Shown: piece by piece, positions 43,728-52,116 of the stretch | Layout of the letters: each line of letters opens with the position of its first letter | Numbering within the stretch: the stretch's first letter is position 1 | Assembly: GCF_001205715.1 (NCBI RefSeq) | Contig: NZ_AQQZ01000002.1 | Location: 243,501 to 307,500, forward strand | Reading direction: 5' to 3' | DNA from: Pseudaestuariivita atlantica | GTDB taxonomy: Bacteria > Pseudomonadota > Alphaproteobacteria > Rhodobacterales > Rhodobacteraceae | DNA: 64,000 bases | Position numbers and translations under genes: made by a program | Notes under the pieces: model-generated | The model's input: the letters and a program-made list of their open reading frames with translations, nothing else | What the model was told of the DNA's origin: nothing | Database searches by the model: none

Positions 43728-43834
43728 GACGTGCCTTTCCGGCGCCCGCACCTGCACCGGGGCCACGCGGCGGACCGCGCGTTCCTCGGTTGGTAACTGA
43801 CTGTCCAGGGTGGACACATCCCGTAACATACCTC

Positions 43835-43863
43835 CTTTACGCGCAGGCCCCGGCTTTGGATCA
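43835..43863 (-). promoter_or_regulatory. RpoE-type promoter for rpoE-chrR
   Basis: Reading the minus strand, TGATCC (43863-43858), 18 bases, then TAAAG (43839-43835). The published RpoE consensus in R. sphaeroides is TGATC(C)-N18-TAAGA-like. The placement gives a 5' leader of about 100 bases before the rpoE ATG and means rpoE is autoregulated. Confidence 0.75.
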
Positions 43864-43896
43864 TCAGAATCGCGGAAAAATTTTCACAGTGCAAAT

Positions 43897-43925
43897 TCAT
43901 CCAAATGCCGCAGCGCCGCGTAGTA
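43897..43925 (+). promoter_or_regulatory. weaker RpoE-like promoter facing the divergent operon
   Basis: TCATCC (43897-43902), 18 bases, TAGTA (43921-43925), 30 bases before the ATG of the flavin oxidase gene. It differs from the rpoE promoter at one -35 base and two -10 bases. Its position and the RpoE-dependence of the homologous operon in R. sphaeroides support it. Confidence 0.45.
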
Positions 43926-43955
43926 AACCCAAATTGACACTTCGGAGCGCCAAGT

Positions 43956-45242
43956 ATGCCATTCGACCCCGTAACGACCCCCCGACGCCGCATTGCCATT
44001 GTGGGTGGCGGGATTTCCGGGATGGGCGCGGCCTATTTCCTGTCACAGCAGCACGAGGTGGTGCTGTACGAGGCCGAGCCGCGGCTGGGCGGGCATGCGC
44101 GCACGATCAAGGTGGGTGGGCAGCCGGTCGATACCGGGTTCATCGTGTTCAACTATGCCAACTATCCGCACCTCGCGCGGCTGTTCGCCGATCTGGACGT
44201 GCCGGTGGTCAAGTCGAACATGAGTTTCGGCGCGTCGCTGAACGGCGGGCGGCTGGAATACGGGCTGCGGTCGCTGGGCGCGCTGTTCGCGCAGCCGAGG
44301 AACGCGGCCAATCCCCGCTTCCTGCGCATGGTCCGCGACATCCTGCGGTTCAACCGCAACGCCGTCGCCTCGGCCCGCAACCGCGAGCAGTCGCTGGGCG
44401 ATTTCCTTGACGCGATGAAGCTGGGCCCGTGGTTCCGCGACAAGTACCTTCTGCCGCTGTCGGGCGCGATCTGGTCGACGCCGACGGACAAGATCATGGA
44501 CTTCCCGGCCTACGCGCTGGTGCAGTTCTTTGAAAACCACGCGCTCCTGGGCGTGACCGGGCAGCACCAGTGGTACACGGTGCAGGGCGGGTCGGTCGCC
44601 TATGTCTCGCGGCTTGAGGCGGCGCTGCAGGGGTTCGGGGCCGAGTTGCGGCTGGGCCATCCGGTGGAGGCGATCCGCCGTGACGCGGCGGGCGTGGCGA
44701 TCCGGGCCGAGGGCCAGTGGGACCGGTTCGACGACGTGATCCTTGCCACCCATTCCGACGACAGCCTGCGTATGCTTGAGACGCCCACGGGCATCGAACG
44801 CGCCGCGCTGGGCGCGATGAAGTACCAGCCGAACGACGTTGTCCTGCATTCCGACGCCTCGATCATGCCCAAGCGGCGCGCGGTCTGGTCGTCGTGGAAC
44901 TATACCGAGGCGGCGGACAAGTCGCTGGACCGGATCGATCTGACCTACTGGATGAACTCTCTGCAACCGATCCCCGAGGCATCGCCCTTCTTCGTCACGC
45001 TCAACACGACGCGGCCGATCCGCGAGGACCTGATCCACGACCAGGTCACGCTGCGGCACCCGGTCTATGACCTGAACGCGCTGGCGGCGCAGGACGTGAT
45101 GCGGGCGACGAACGGCGCCAACAACACGTGGTATTGCGGCGCATGGATGAAGAACGGCTTTCACGAGGACGGGTTGTCGAGCGCCATCGACGTGGTCGAG
45201 CGCATCGGCATCGAAGCACCGCTGGCGGTGGCCGCCGAGTGA
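43956..45242 (+). CDS. FAD-dependent amine-oxidase-like protein, candidate fatty-acid desaturase UfaD (RSP1091-like)
   Basis: Encodes 428 residues. An FAD-binding Rossmann motif begins at residue 11 (IAIVGGGISGMGAAYFLSQ) and is followed by YEAEPRLGGHART. The rest matches the COG2907 group, with LPLSGAIWSTPTDKIMDFPA and RRAVWSSWNY. In R. sphaeroides the first gene of the RpoE-controlled operon is of this type and takes part in furan fatty acid synthesis by introducing a second double bond; I recall it being named UfaD. First of five genes, each overlapping or nearly touching the next. Confidence 0.85.
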   Translation: MPFDPVTTPRRRIAIVGGGISGMGAAYFLSQQHEVVLYEAEPRLGGHARTIKVGGQPVDTGFIVFNYANYPHLARLFADLDVPVVKSNMSFGASLNGGRLEYGLRSLGALFAQPRNAANPRFLRMVRDILRFNRNAVASARNREQSLGDFLDAMKLGPWFRDKYLLPLSGAIWSTPTDKIMDFPAYALVQFFENHALLGVTGQHQWYTVQGGSVAYVSRLEAALQGFGAELRLGHPVEAIRRDAAGVAIRAEGQWDRFDDVILATHSDDSLRMLETPTGIERAALGAMKYQPNDVVLHSDASIMPKRRAVWSSWNYTEAADKSLDRIDLTYWMNSLQPIPEASPFFVTLNTTRPIREDLIHDQVTLRHPVYDLNALAAQDVMRATNGANNTWYCGAWMKNGFHEDGLSSAIDVVERIGIEAPLAVAAE

Positions 45243-45997
45243 CACGCCCCGTCGATCATATCGCGGGCCAGACATGGCACGGGCGCAAGGGCGCAACCGG
45301 GAACGGGTTCCGGTATTCCATCGACTACGTGCTGCTGGATGCCGAGGCGCCCGCGCGCGCGCCGTGGCCCTTCCGGCGCAACGGGCGGGGGCTGGTATCG
45401 CTGCACGACCGCGATCACGGCGGCGCGCCCGGTGACGGGCGCGGCGCGGTCTGGGCGCGGGAGGTGCTGGCAGAGCACCAGGTCACGGGCGTCGAGCGGA
45501 TCGACCTGCTCGCCCAGCCGAGGGTGCTGGGATACGTGTTCAACCCGGTGAGCTTCTGGCTGGCGCGGGACGTGGGCGGTGCGCTGATCGCGGTGATTGC
45601 CGAGGTGACGAACACCTTCGGCGACCGCCATTCCTACCTGTGCCGCCATGCCGACCTGTCCCCGATCCGGCCCACCGACCGGCTGAGCGCGGTCAAGCTG
45701 ATGCATGTCTCGCCCTTCCAGCCGATCGAGGGCGGATACGTCTTCCGCTTCGACATCACCGATGAACGGATCGGCGTCTGGATCGACTATTCCCACGGCA
45801 AGGGTGGGGTCTATGCGACGCTGACCGGCAAGCGGCGGCCCTTGGGCACGGCGGCGATGCTGCGCGCGATGCTGCGCCGCCCGCTGGGCGCGCGGCGCGT
45901 AATGGGGCTGATCCACTGGCAGGCGCTGAAGCTGTGGTGGAAGGGAGCGCGGTACCGGGCACGGCCCGAGGCACCGGCGACCGAGGTCTCTTCGTGA
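45239..45997 (+). CDS. DUF1365 protein, candidate furan-fatty-acid oxygenase UfaO (RSP1090-like)
   Basis: Encodes 252 residues from a GTG inside the previous stop. DUF1365 marks: TWHGRKGATGNGFRYSIDY near the start, VERIDLLAQPRVLGYVFNP and VSFWLARD, EVTNTFGDRHSYLC, and MHVSPFQPIEGGYVFRF. In R. sphaeroides the homologous second gene of the operon is required for oxygen insertion into the methylated fatty acid, giving a furan ring. The link to the name UfaO is from memory of that work. How a DUF1365 protein binds oxygen is not known from sequence. Confidence 0.85.
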   Translation: MTRPVDHIAGQTWHGRKGATGNGFRYSIDYVLLDAEAPARAPWPFRRNGRGLVSLHDRDHGGAPGDGRGAVWAREVLAEHQVTGVERIDLLAQPRVLGYVFNPVSFWLARDVGGALIAVIAEVTNTFGDRHSYLCRHADLSPIRPTDRLSAVKLMHVSPFQPIEGGYVFRFDITDERIGVWIDYSHGKGGVYATLTGKRRPLGTAAMLRAMLRRPLGARRVMGLIHWQALKLWWKGARYRARPEAPATEVSS

Positions 45998-47241
45998 CAC
46001 GCGCAGAGGCCATGTCGCGCCCGCAGCCCCGGCTGTGGGCCTTCGCCCTCTTTGGCGGGCTGCTGTCGGCGGCGGGGCTGCCCTTGTACATCCATGCGCC
46101 CAAGTTCTACGTCGATGCCTATGGCGTGTCGCTGGGCGCGCTGGGCGCGGTGCTGTTCGGCCTGCGGCTGCTGGATTTCGTGCAGGACCCGCTGCTGGGC
46201 CGGTTGAGCGACGCGGTGTCGGACCGGCGGGGTGCGGCGGTTGCGCTGGCGCTGGTCGCGATCGGCGGGGCGATGGTGGGGCTGTTTGCCGTCACGCCGC
46301 CCATCGCGCCGATCTGGTGGTTCGCGGCCATGCTGACGCTGGTCTTCTCGGCCTTCAGCTTCCTGACCATCACCTTCTACGCGCAGGGCGTCACCACGGC
46401 CGCGCGGTTGCCGGGATCGGGGCACCTGCTGCTTGCGCGCTGGCGCGAGGCGGGGGCGTTGGTTGGCGTGTGCATTGCCGCCGTGGCGCCGGTGGCGCTG
46501 GCCTTTACCGGGGCGCCCTTCGCGGCCTTCGCGGTGCTGTTCGCCGCCTGCGCGCTGCTCGCCGGGCTTGCCATGCAGGGCGAATGGACGGGGCGCGTGG
46601 GCGTCGGGCAGGGGCCGGGCTTTCTCACCGTGCTGGGCGATCCGCTGGCGCGACGGCTGTTGCTGATCGCGCTGCTGAACGCCGCGCCCGTGGCGGTCAG
46701 TTCGACCGTGTTCCTGTTCTTCGTCGAAAGCCGCCTTGGTGCGCCGGGGGCGGAGGGGCCGCTTCTGTTGCTGTTCTTCGCCGCCGCGGCGGCCAGCGCG
46801 CCGGTCTGGAGCCGGCTGGCCGAGAGGTATGGGCCGAAGCCCGTGCTGCTGTCGGCGATGGTGCTGGCCATCATCTCTTTCGGCGGCGCGCTGACGCTCG
46901 GGACGGGCGACGTGTGGCTGTTCGCGCTGATCTGCCTTGCCTCGGGCGCGACGGTGGGGGCGGACCTGACGCTGTTGCCGGCGCTGTTTGCCACCCGCAT
47001 GGGGCGCATCGCGCCGGACGCCGCGCAGGGGTTCGGCCTGTGGAGTTTCGTATCGAAAGCCGCGCTGGCCGTCGCGGCGGTGATCCTGTTGCCCGCGCTT
47101 GAAGCCGCCGGGTTCAAGGCGGGCACGGTCAATTCCGAAGAGGCGCTGTGGGTGCTGACCTGGTTCTATGCCGGGCTGCCGTGCCTTTTGAAACTTGTCG
47201 CTATCGGCCTGCTGGCCGCAACAGATTTGAAGGAGCTTTGA
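45994..47241 (+). CDS. GPH/MFS-type 12-helix transporter of the singlet-oxygen operon
   Basis: Encodes 415 residues if it starts at the GTG at 45994, or 409 from the ATG at 46012. Twelve membrane helices are seen. The loop between helices 2 and 3 has FVQDPLLGRLSDAVSDRRG, the D-P-x-x-G-x-x-S-D form of the glycoside-pentoside-hexuronide cation symporter family. It is the equivalent of RSP1089. The substrate in this operon is unknown; a lipid or a product of lipid oxidation would fit the neighbours. Confidence 0.85.
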   Translation: MTRAEAMSRPQPRLWAFALFGGLLSAAGLPLYIHAPKFYVDAYGVSLGALGAVLFGLRLLDFVQDPLLGRLSDAVSDRRGAAVALALVAIGGAMVGLFAVTPPIAPIWWFAAMLTLVFSAFSFLTITFYAQGVTTAARLPGSGHLLLARWREAGALVGVCIAAVAPVALAFTGAPFAAFAVLFAACALLAGLAMQGEWTGRVGVGQGPGFLTVLGDPLARRLLLIALLNAAPVAVSSTVFLFFVESRLGAPGAEGPLLLLFFAAAAASAPVWSRLAERYGPKPVLLSAMVLAIISFGGALTLGTGDVWLFALICLASGATVGADLTLLPALFATRMGRIAPDAAQGFGLWSFVSKAALAVAAVILLPALEAAGFKAGTVNSEEALWVLTWFYAGLPCLLKLVAIGLLAATDLKEL

Positions 47242-47243
47242 CG

Positions 47244-47828
47244 ATGGAAATCCTCTTGTGGCTCTTGATCGGGGCTGGCGTGACGCTGGCTGCGGTATGG
47301 GCGCGGGCGCGGTATCTGAGCTTTGTCGCGCAGACGCCGGACGATTACGTGCAGGGCGGTGAGCCGCTGGACCTGCGCCGGCACCTGAACGGGCCGATGA
47401 TCTGCGAAGGCGTGATCTATGGCCCTACGGGGCGGGTGGCGTCGCGGTTCGTGGCGGATTTCCAGATCGACTGGATCGGCAATCGCGGCACCATGCGCGA
47501 GGCGTTCACCTATGACAGTGGCGAGCGCCAGGACCGGCAGTGGAATTTGGTGCTGGGCAATGACGGCGCGGTGCGCGCCACGGCCGAGGACGTGGTGGGC
47601 GAGGCGCAGGGAACCCAGGCCGGGTCGGCGGTGTTGCTGCGGTACAAATACAAGCTCCCCGAAAAGTCCGGAGGTCACGTGCTGAACACCGTCGACTGGA
47701 TGTACCTGACGCCCAACGGCACCATCGTGAACCGCAGCCAGTTCTACAAGTTCGGCTTCAAGGTGGCCGAGCTGGTCGCGACGATGCGGCCCGCGACCGA
47801 GACGGCGCAGCAGGAGATTGCCGCGTGA
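47244..47828 (+). CDS. DUF3833 family protein
   Basis: Encodes 194 residues. One N-terminal membrane helix (MEILLWLLIGAGVTLAAVWA), then a lipocalin-like beta domain typical of DUF3833: LDLRRHLNGPMICEGVIYGPTGRVASRF split over the motif, DWIGNRGTMREAFTYDSGERQDR, and VNRSQFYKFGFKVAELVATM. The equivalent R. sphaeroides gene is RSP1088. The fold suggests lipid binding at the membrane, an inference. AAGGAG precedes the ATG. Confidence 0.82.
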   Translation: MEILLWLLIGAGVTLAAVWARARYLSFVAQTPDDYVQGGEPLDLRRHLNGPMICEGVIYGPTGRVASRFVADFQIDWIGNRGTMREAFTYDSGERQDRQWNLVLGNDGAVRATAEDVVGEAQGTQAGSAVLLRYKYKLPEKSGGHVLNTVDWMYLTPNGTIVNRSQFYKFGFKVAELVATMRPATETAQQEIAA

Positions 47829-48559
47829 GCCGTGACTGGCAGGGCAAAAGGTACTGGCTGGTGGGTGCCAGCGACGGCCTGGGCGCGGCGCTGGCCCACG
47901 TGATGAGCCGCGCGGGCGCGCATGTCATCCTGTCGGCCCGGCGCGAGGAGAAGCTGCGCGAGGTCGCCGACGCCCTGCCGGGCCCCGCCACCGTGCAGGA
48001 ATGCGACGTCAGCGATCCCGACAGCGTGAAGCAGGCGGTCGAGGCGATCGGGGAGATCGACGGGATCGTCTACCTCGCCGGTCTTTACTGGCCCCAGCCC
48101 GCGCAGGAATGGACGCAGGACGAGATCCTTGCCATGGCGGACGTGAATTTCGTCGGCGCGCTGCGCTGCGTGGGCGCCGTCATGCCCGCGATGATCGAAC
48201 GCGACCGGGGCCATATCGTGATCACCGGGTCGTTGTCGGGATTTCGGGGCCTGCCCGGCGCGCAGGGCTATGCCGCGTCGAAGGCGGGCGTCATGGCGTT
48301 CGCCGAATCGCTTTATGCCGATCTGCGCAAGACCGGCGTGACAGTGCAGCTGGGCAATCCCGGCTTCATCAAGACGCGCCTGACCGACAAGAACGATTTC
48401 AAGATGCCGTTCCTGATGACGCCCGAAGAGGCGGCGGACCACATGTTCGCGCTGATGGAGTCGGACCGGTTCGAAAAGCACTTTCCCATGGTCTTTTCAT
48501 GGGTTTTCCGGCTGTCGCGCTTCCTGCCGGACTGGGCCTATTACCGCCTGTTCTCCTGA
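47825..48559 (+). CDS. short-chain dehydrogenase, last gene of the singlet-oxygen operon
   Basis: Encodes 244 residues from a GTG inside the previous stop. Classical SDR motifs: LVGASDGLGAALAHVMSRAG (TGxxxGxG variant), the catalytic Ser in ITGSLSGFRGLPGAQGYAASK and Y-x-x-x-K. The C-terminus has a membrane-attaching FSWVFRLSRFLPDWAYYRLF segment, common in SDRs acting on lipids. The equivalent R. sphaeroides gene is RSP1087. The substrate is unknown. Confidence 0.87.
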   Translation: MSRDWQGKRYWLVGASDGLGAALAHVMSRAGAHVILSARREEKLREVADALPGPATVQECDVSDPDSVKQAVEAIGEIDGIVYLAGLYWPQPAQEWTQDEILAMADVNFVGALRCVGAVMPAMIERDRGHIVITGSLSGFRGLPGAQGYAASKAGVMAFAESLYADLRKTGVTVQLGNPGFIKTRLTDKNDFKMPFLMTPEEAADHMFALMESDRFEKHFPMVFSWVFRLSRFLPDWAYYRLFS

Positions 48560-48876
48560 TCTTTCGGGTCCCGGTGCGGGGTAGGGGGAAATCAACGGAA
48601 ATTTTACCCGTTTAGCCGAACATCACCCGCAGTAATCGGGGTTCACCCCAAGGTATGTGTTTCGCCGTACGTAAGTGAGTGCGGTGGCGTGACGAGTACC
48701 GTTTGCCGCGCGTCGGTGGGTGTGTGTGTTTGTGAGGTCCGGATCGCGTTCGCGTGGTTCGGCGCATCGTAAAGGTGAGCTGACGCGCGGCGTTTCTTTT
48801 GTGTGCACGGCACGGTGCGGGTTCCCGGCGACGGGGCCCGCCCGTCTTGTTTTCAGGGGTCCGGAATCCGGCCCGG
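48560..48876. other. 317-base gene-free gap after the singlet-oxygen operon
   Basis: No credible gene is seen on either strand. The gap lies between two convergent genes, contains a GT-rich run (GTGGGTGTGTGTGTTTGTG near 48716-48734), a small GGGGTTCACCCC hairpin (48639-48650), but no repeat of the families found in other convergent gaps. A small RNA cannot be excluded. Confidence 0.5.
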
Positions 48877-49212
48877 TCAGTCCTTCGGCACGTCGGGCAG
48901 TTCCTGCGCGAGAAAGCGTTCGAACGCGTCGAGGTTCACCGGTTCAAACTGGCCGAAGCCCTGCATCCAGACGCTGGCGGCGCGCAGGGCGCCCGGTTCG
49001 AGCTTGCACCACTTCACGCGGCCGCGCTTTTCCTGGCTGATGAGGCCCGCGCGGGTGAGCACGGTGAGGTGCTTCGAGATCGCGGCGAGCGACATGTCGA
49101 ACGGGTCGGCCACGTCGGTCACCGCCATGTCGTCCTCCAGCAGCAGCGTCAGGATCGCCCGGCGGGTCGGATCGGCCAGCGCGGCAAACACGGTGTCGAG
49201 ATCGTCGCTCAT
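48877..49212 (-). CDS. ArsR-family winged-helix transcriptional regulator
   Basis: Encodes 111 residues. The whole protein is the ArsR fold: FAALADPTRRAILTLLLEDD, VTDVADPFDMSLAAISKHLTVL (recognition helix) and AGLISQEKRGRVKWCKLEP. There is no metal-binding CxC motif, so it belongs to the non-metal branch that often regulates SRPBCC (START-like) proteins. No such partner is adjacent here. Confidence 0.9.
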   Translation of the reverse strand: MSDDLDTVFAALADPTRRAILTLLLEDDMAVTDVADPFDMSLAAISKHLTVLTRAGLISQEKRGRVKWCKLEPGALRAASVWMQGFGQFEPVNLDAFERFLAQELPDVPKD

Positions 49213-49250
49213 GGCCTTGGCTTACCGCCCCGCGCCGCCGGGCGAAAGGG

Positions 49251-49451
49251 TCAGAGCCGCGGATGGGCCCAGACCTCGCTGGGCAGTTCCACGCGCCCGA
49301 TGGGGCCGCGGCCCGGTTCGAGGCCCACGTCCCGTGCGAGGTGGGCGGACAGGCAGACCTTGGGATGCGGCTTTATCCAGTTCCAGAAGCGTGCGAAAGG
49401 CACATGAATAGAGATGCCGCGCGATGCGCGGTGCAGGCTGATATCGGACAT
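49251..49451 (-). CDS. 66-residue protein divergent from a LysR gene
   Basis: Encodes 66 residues starting MSDISLHRASRGISIHVPFA, with a strong GGAGG 5 bases before the ATG. There is no signal peptide, membrane helix or known motif; it has a tryptophan-rich RFWNWIKPH segment. The divergence from the GcvA-like LysR gene 106 bases away suggests it may be its target. I do not recognise a family. Confidence 0.65.
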   Translation of the reverse strand: MSDISLHRASRGISIHVPFARFWNWIKPHPKVCLSAHLARDVGLEPGRGPIGRVELPSEVWAHPRL

Positions 49452-49504
49452 TGTGTCCTCCGATTTCTTCGGTGATACGTTCAAGATGGGCAACGGGCGG
49501 CGAA

Positions 49505-49533
49505 TTGACAAATGCCGTTCTTGAGCGTGATAT
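49505..49533 (+). promoter_or_regulatory. sigma-70 type promoter for the LysR gene
   Basis: TTGACA (49505-49510), a 17-base spacer, then TGATAT (49528-49533). A transcript starting near 49540 would fix translation at the ATG at 49558 rather than the upstream GTG at 49534. Confidence 0.55.
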
Positions 49534-49557
49534 GTGCAAAAAACGCACGGATATCTC

Positions 49558-50448
49558 ATGCGCCAACTTCCTCCCCTCAATGCCCTGCGCGCGTTCGAGG
49601 CCGCGGGCCGGCACCAATCCTTCGCGGCGGCGGCGGATGAGCTGGGGGTCACCCATTCGTCGATCAGCCGGCATGTGCGGGGGTTGGAGGACCGGTTGGG
49701 CGTGGCGCTGTTTGCCGATCTGCCGCGAGGGGTGCGCCTGACGCGGCTGGGCGCGGCCTATCTTGACGAGGTGACGCCGGCGCTGGACCGCGTGGCCGAT
49801 GCGACGGCGATGCTGGCGGACCGTGGTGCGGGCGTCCTGACGATCAGTTGCGAGCCTCTGTTCGCCACGCGCTGGCTGATCGCGCGGCTGCACCGGTTCC
49901 AGTCGCTTGCGCCCGAGGTCGAGGTGCGGCTGGACGCGACCGAGGAGGTGGTGGACGTGCGCCGCCATGCCGCCGACCTCGCCATCCGGTTCTACAAGTC
50001 GGCCGAGCCGGATCGTCCCACGGACCTTCTGAGCGACCTGCCGATCTATCCGTTCGCCACGCCCGACATCGCCGAACGCGTCACCCGCCCCGAGGACCTG
50101 TTGCACCTGCCGCGCCTGCAGGACCGGTACGGGGACATGTGGGGCGACTGGTTCGCGATGGCGGGGGTCGACACGGCCGGGCACCGGACCGAACCGGCCT
50201 GGCGCATGCGCGCGGCGCTGTCCTGCGAGGCGGCGCTGGCCGGGCAGGGGGTGTTCCTCGTGGGTGAGGAGGTGGTTCTCGATCTTGTGGAGGCGGGACG
50301 GCTGGTGCGCCTGTCCGACATCGGGCTCAGGCGCGGGGCCTACCACCTTGTGCAGGGCGAAACCGCGCGCCACAACCGCGCCGCGATGGCGTTCCGCCGG
50401 TGGCTGCTGGAGGAAAGCGGCACGCTCCGCGATGGAAAGGTCAACTGA
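49558..50448 (+). CDS. LysR-family regulator, GcvA-like
   Basis: Encodes 296 residues. The N-terminus RQLPPLNALRAFEAAGRHQSF and THSSISRHVRGLEDRLGVALF is the GcvA/AmpR branch signature. The effector domain includes SCEPLFATRWLIARLHRFQ and IRFYKS. The neighbouring divergent 66-residue gene is the natural candidate target. A promoter at 49505 supports this start. Confidence 0.9.
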   Translation: MRQLPPLNALRAFEAAGRHQSFAAAADELGVTHSSISRHVRGLEDRLGVALFADLPRGVRLTRLGAAYLDEVTPALDRVADATAMLADRGAGVLTISCEPLFATRWLIARLHRFQSLAPEVEVRLDATEEVVDVRRHAADLAIRFYKSAEPDRPTDLLSDLPIYPFATPDIAERVTRPEDLLHLPRLQDRYGDMWGDWFAMAGVDTAGHRTEPAWRMRAALSCEAALAGQGVFLVGEEVVLDLVEAGRLVRLSDIGLRRGAYHLVQGETARHNRAAMAFRRWLLEESGTLRDGKVN

Positions 50449-50546
50449 ACGGTTGAATGAGGGTTTGGCTGTCTGGTGGGCAGCATGGCTGGAAATATTC
50501 AGAAAAATCATTTTAAAGCAGTTACTTGGCGCGTTTCCGGGTCGCC

Positions 50547-50575
50547 TTGACTCGGAGCGCCCCGCCCCTTAGCAC
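50547..50575 (+). promoter_or_regulatory. candidate promoter of the F0 operon
   Basis: TTGACT (50547-50552), 17 bases, TAGCAC (50570-50575), 33 bases before the atpI start. The -35 is good and the -10 weak, as is common in alphaproteobacteria. The 160-base gap also has an AT-rich stretch (50490-50525). Confidence 0.35.
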
Positions 50576-50608
50576 CTGCGCAGGACCAGTGGAGGACCTT
50601 TCCGCCCC

Positions 50609-50935
50609 GTGATCGACCCTGATGACCGCCAGAAGCTGCTAGAGCTTGACGACAAGATCAGGGCGCTCAAGGCGCAGGATGCGCCGCGAGAGGAGCGAAA
50701 GGACCACCACCGCCAGACCGAAGCGGGCTGGCGCATGGTCATCGAATTGGTGTCCGGTCTCTTGATCGGCGTCGGGATCGGATACGGGCTGGACAGCCTG
50801 TTTGGGACAATACCCATCTTCCTGATCCTGTTCACATTGCTGGGGTTCGCGGCGGGCATCAACGTGATGCTGCGGTCGGCAAAGGAACTCCAAAGTCAGG
50901 ACGACACCGGCACCCAAGGGCCGGACGAGAGTTGA
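50609..50935 (+). CDS. atpI: ATP synthase AtpI/AtpZ-like assembly protein
   Basis: Encodes 108 residues from a GTG at 50609. A charged N-terminus ([19 protein letters not shown]) leads to two membrane helices ([20 protein letters not shown] and [19 protein letters not shown]), the AtpZ/AtpI family pattern. It helps assemble the c-ring or carries Mg2+. First gene of the F0 operon, 16 bases before atpB. Confidence 0.88.
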   Translation: MIDPDDRQKLLELDDKIRALKAQDAPREERKDHHRQTEAGWRMVIELVSGLLIGVGIGYGLDSLFGTIPIFLILFTLLGFAAGINVMLRSAKELQSQDDTGTQGPDES

Positions 50936-50951
50936 GAAAGGGCGGACGGCC

Positions 50952-51707
50952 ATGGCAGAAGAAGCAAAGGGCGCAGAAGGTGGGCTCGAGTTTCACCCGA
51001 TGGACCAGTTCATCGTCAAACCGCTGTTTGGCGACGGCCCGGTGGGCATGTTCACCATCACCAACGTGACGTTGTGGCTGGCCCTGGCGGTTCTGTGCGT
51101 CTACGGCCTGATGGTCATCGGCACCTCGCGCCGCGCCATCGTGCCGTCGCGCAGCCAGTCGATCGCCGAACTGGCTTACGGTTTTGTCTACCAGATGGTG
51201 GAAGACGTCGCCGGCAAGGATGGCGTGAAATACTTCCCCTACATCATCACGCTGTTCCTGTTCATCGTCTTCGCCAACTTCCTTGGCCTGATCCCGATGG
51301 CCTTTACCACCACCTCGCACATCGCGGTGACGGCGGTTCTGGCCATGGCGGTGTTCCTGACGGTGACGATCCTCGGCTTCGTGCTGCACGGGATCAGCTT
51401 CCTCAAGCTCTTCTGGATCTCGTCCGCGCCGCTGGCGCTGCGCCCGATCCTCGCCCTGATCGAGGTCATCTCGTACTTCGTGCGGCCGCTCAGCCACTCC
51501 ATTCGTCTGGCGGGCAACATGATGGCGGGCCACGCGGTGATCAAGGTGTTCGCGGCCTTCGCGGCGGTGCTGGCGATCTCGCCCTTCGCGGTGCTGGCGA
51601 TCACGGCGATCTACGCGCTGGAGGTGCTGGTGTCCTTCATCCAGGCCTACGTGTTCGCGATCCTGACCTGCGTGTACCTGCGCGACGCGCTGCATCCGCA
51701 TCACTGA
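50952..51707 (+). CDS. atpB: F0F1 ATP synthase subunit a
   Basis: Encodes 251 residues with five to six membrane helices. The proton-channel arginine is in [13 protein letters not shown], with the nearby conserved R-P-L-S segment and C-terminal [19 protein letters not shown]. It forms the half-channels that pass protons to the c-ring. Confidence 0.96.
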   Translation: MAEEAKGAEGGLEFHPMDQFIVKPLFGDGPVGMFTITNVTLWLALAVLCVYGLMVIGTSRRAIVPSRSQSIAELAYGFVYQMVEDVAGKDGVKYFPYIITLFLFIVFANFLGLIPMAFTTTSHIAVTAVLAMAVFLTVTILGFVLHGISFLKLFWISSAPLALRPILALIEVISYFVRPLSHSIRLAGNMMAGHAVIKVFAAFAAVLAISPFAVLAITAIYALEVLVSFIQAYVFAILTCVYLRDALHPHH

Positions 51708-51798
51708 TAACGGGATGCGCGCGACCTGCGCGCCCCAACCGGAGTTCGGCGGGCGACCGCCACGACAAACGCAAATTCCATCGTAAGGAGAAAAGATC

Positions 51799-52035
51799 AT
51801 GGAAGGCGATATCGTACAAATGGGTGCCTACATCGGTGCAGGCCTGGCATGTACCGGCATGGGCGGCGCCGCGGTCGGCGTGGGCCACGTTGTGGGTAAC
51901 TTCCTGTCGGGCGCGCTGCGCAACCCGTCGGCTGCCGGTGGCCAGACTGCCACCATGTTCATCGGTATCGCGTTCGCCGAAGCGCTGGGGATCTTCTCGT
52001 TCCTCGTCGCGCTTCTGCTGATGTTCGCCGTCTAA
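51799..52035 (+). CDS. atpE: F0F1 ATP synthase subunit c
   Basis: Encodes 78 residues: two glycine-rich membrane helices joined by the polar loop [11 protein letters not shown], and the proton-carrying glutamate in [12 protein letters not shown]. No sodium-binding signature is seen, so protons are the coupling ion. AAGGAG lies before the ATG; a 91-base gap separates it from atpB. Confidence 0.96.
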   Translation: MEGDIVQMGAYIGAGLACTGMGGAAVGVGHVVGNFLSGALRNPSAAGGQTATMFIGIAFAEALGIFSFLVALLLMFAV

Positions 52036-52116
52036 GACACGCTGGTTCATCCTTACGCTTGGGCGGGACCCTGATCCGGTCCCGCCCGATGTCGGACACC
52101 CAGCGAGGAGGCCGCA

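Noticed and set aside
43728-43829. Longer rpoE start (34 more residues) at an ATG after GGAGG
   Set aside because: The GGAGG is only one base from that ATG, and the RpoE-type promoter would start the transcript at the codon itself. The downstream ATG at 43727 has a well-placed site and gives the family length.
48623-48808. 61-codon frame on the minus strand in the 317-base gap
   Set aside because: No ribosome site, low-complexity composition and no recognisable motif.
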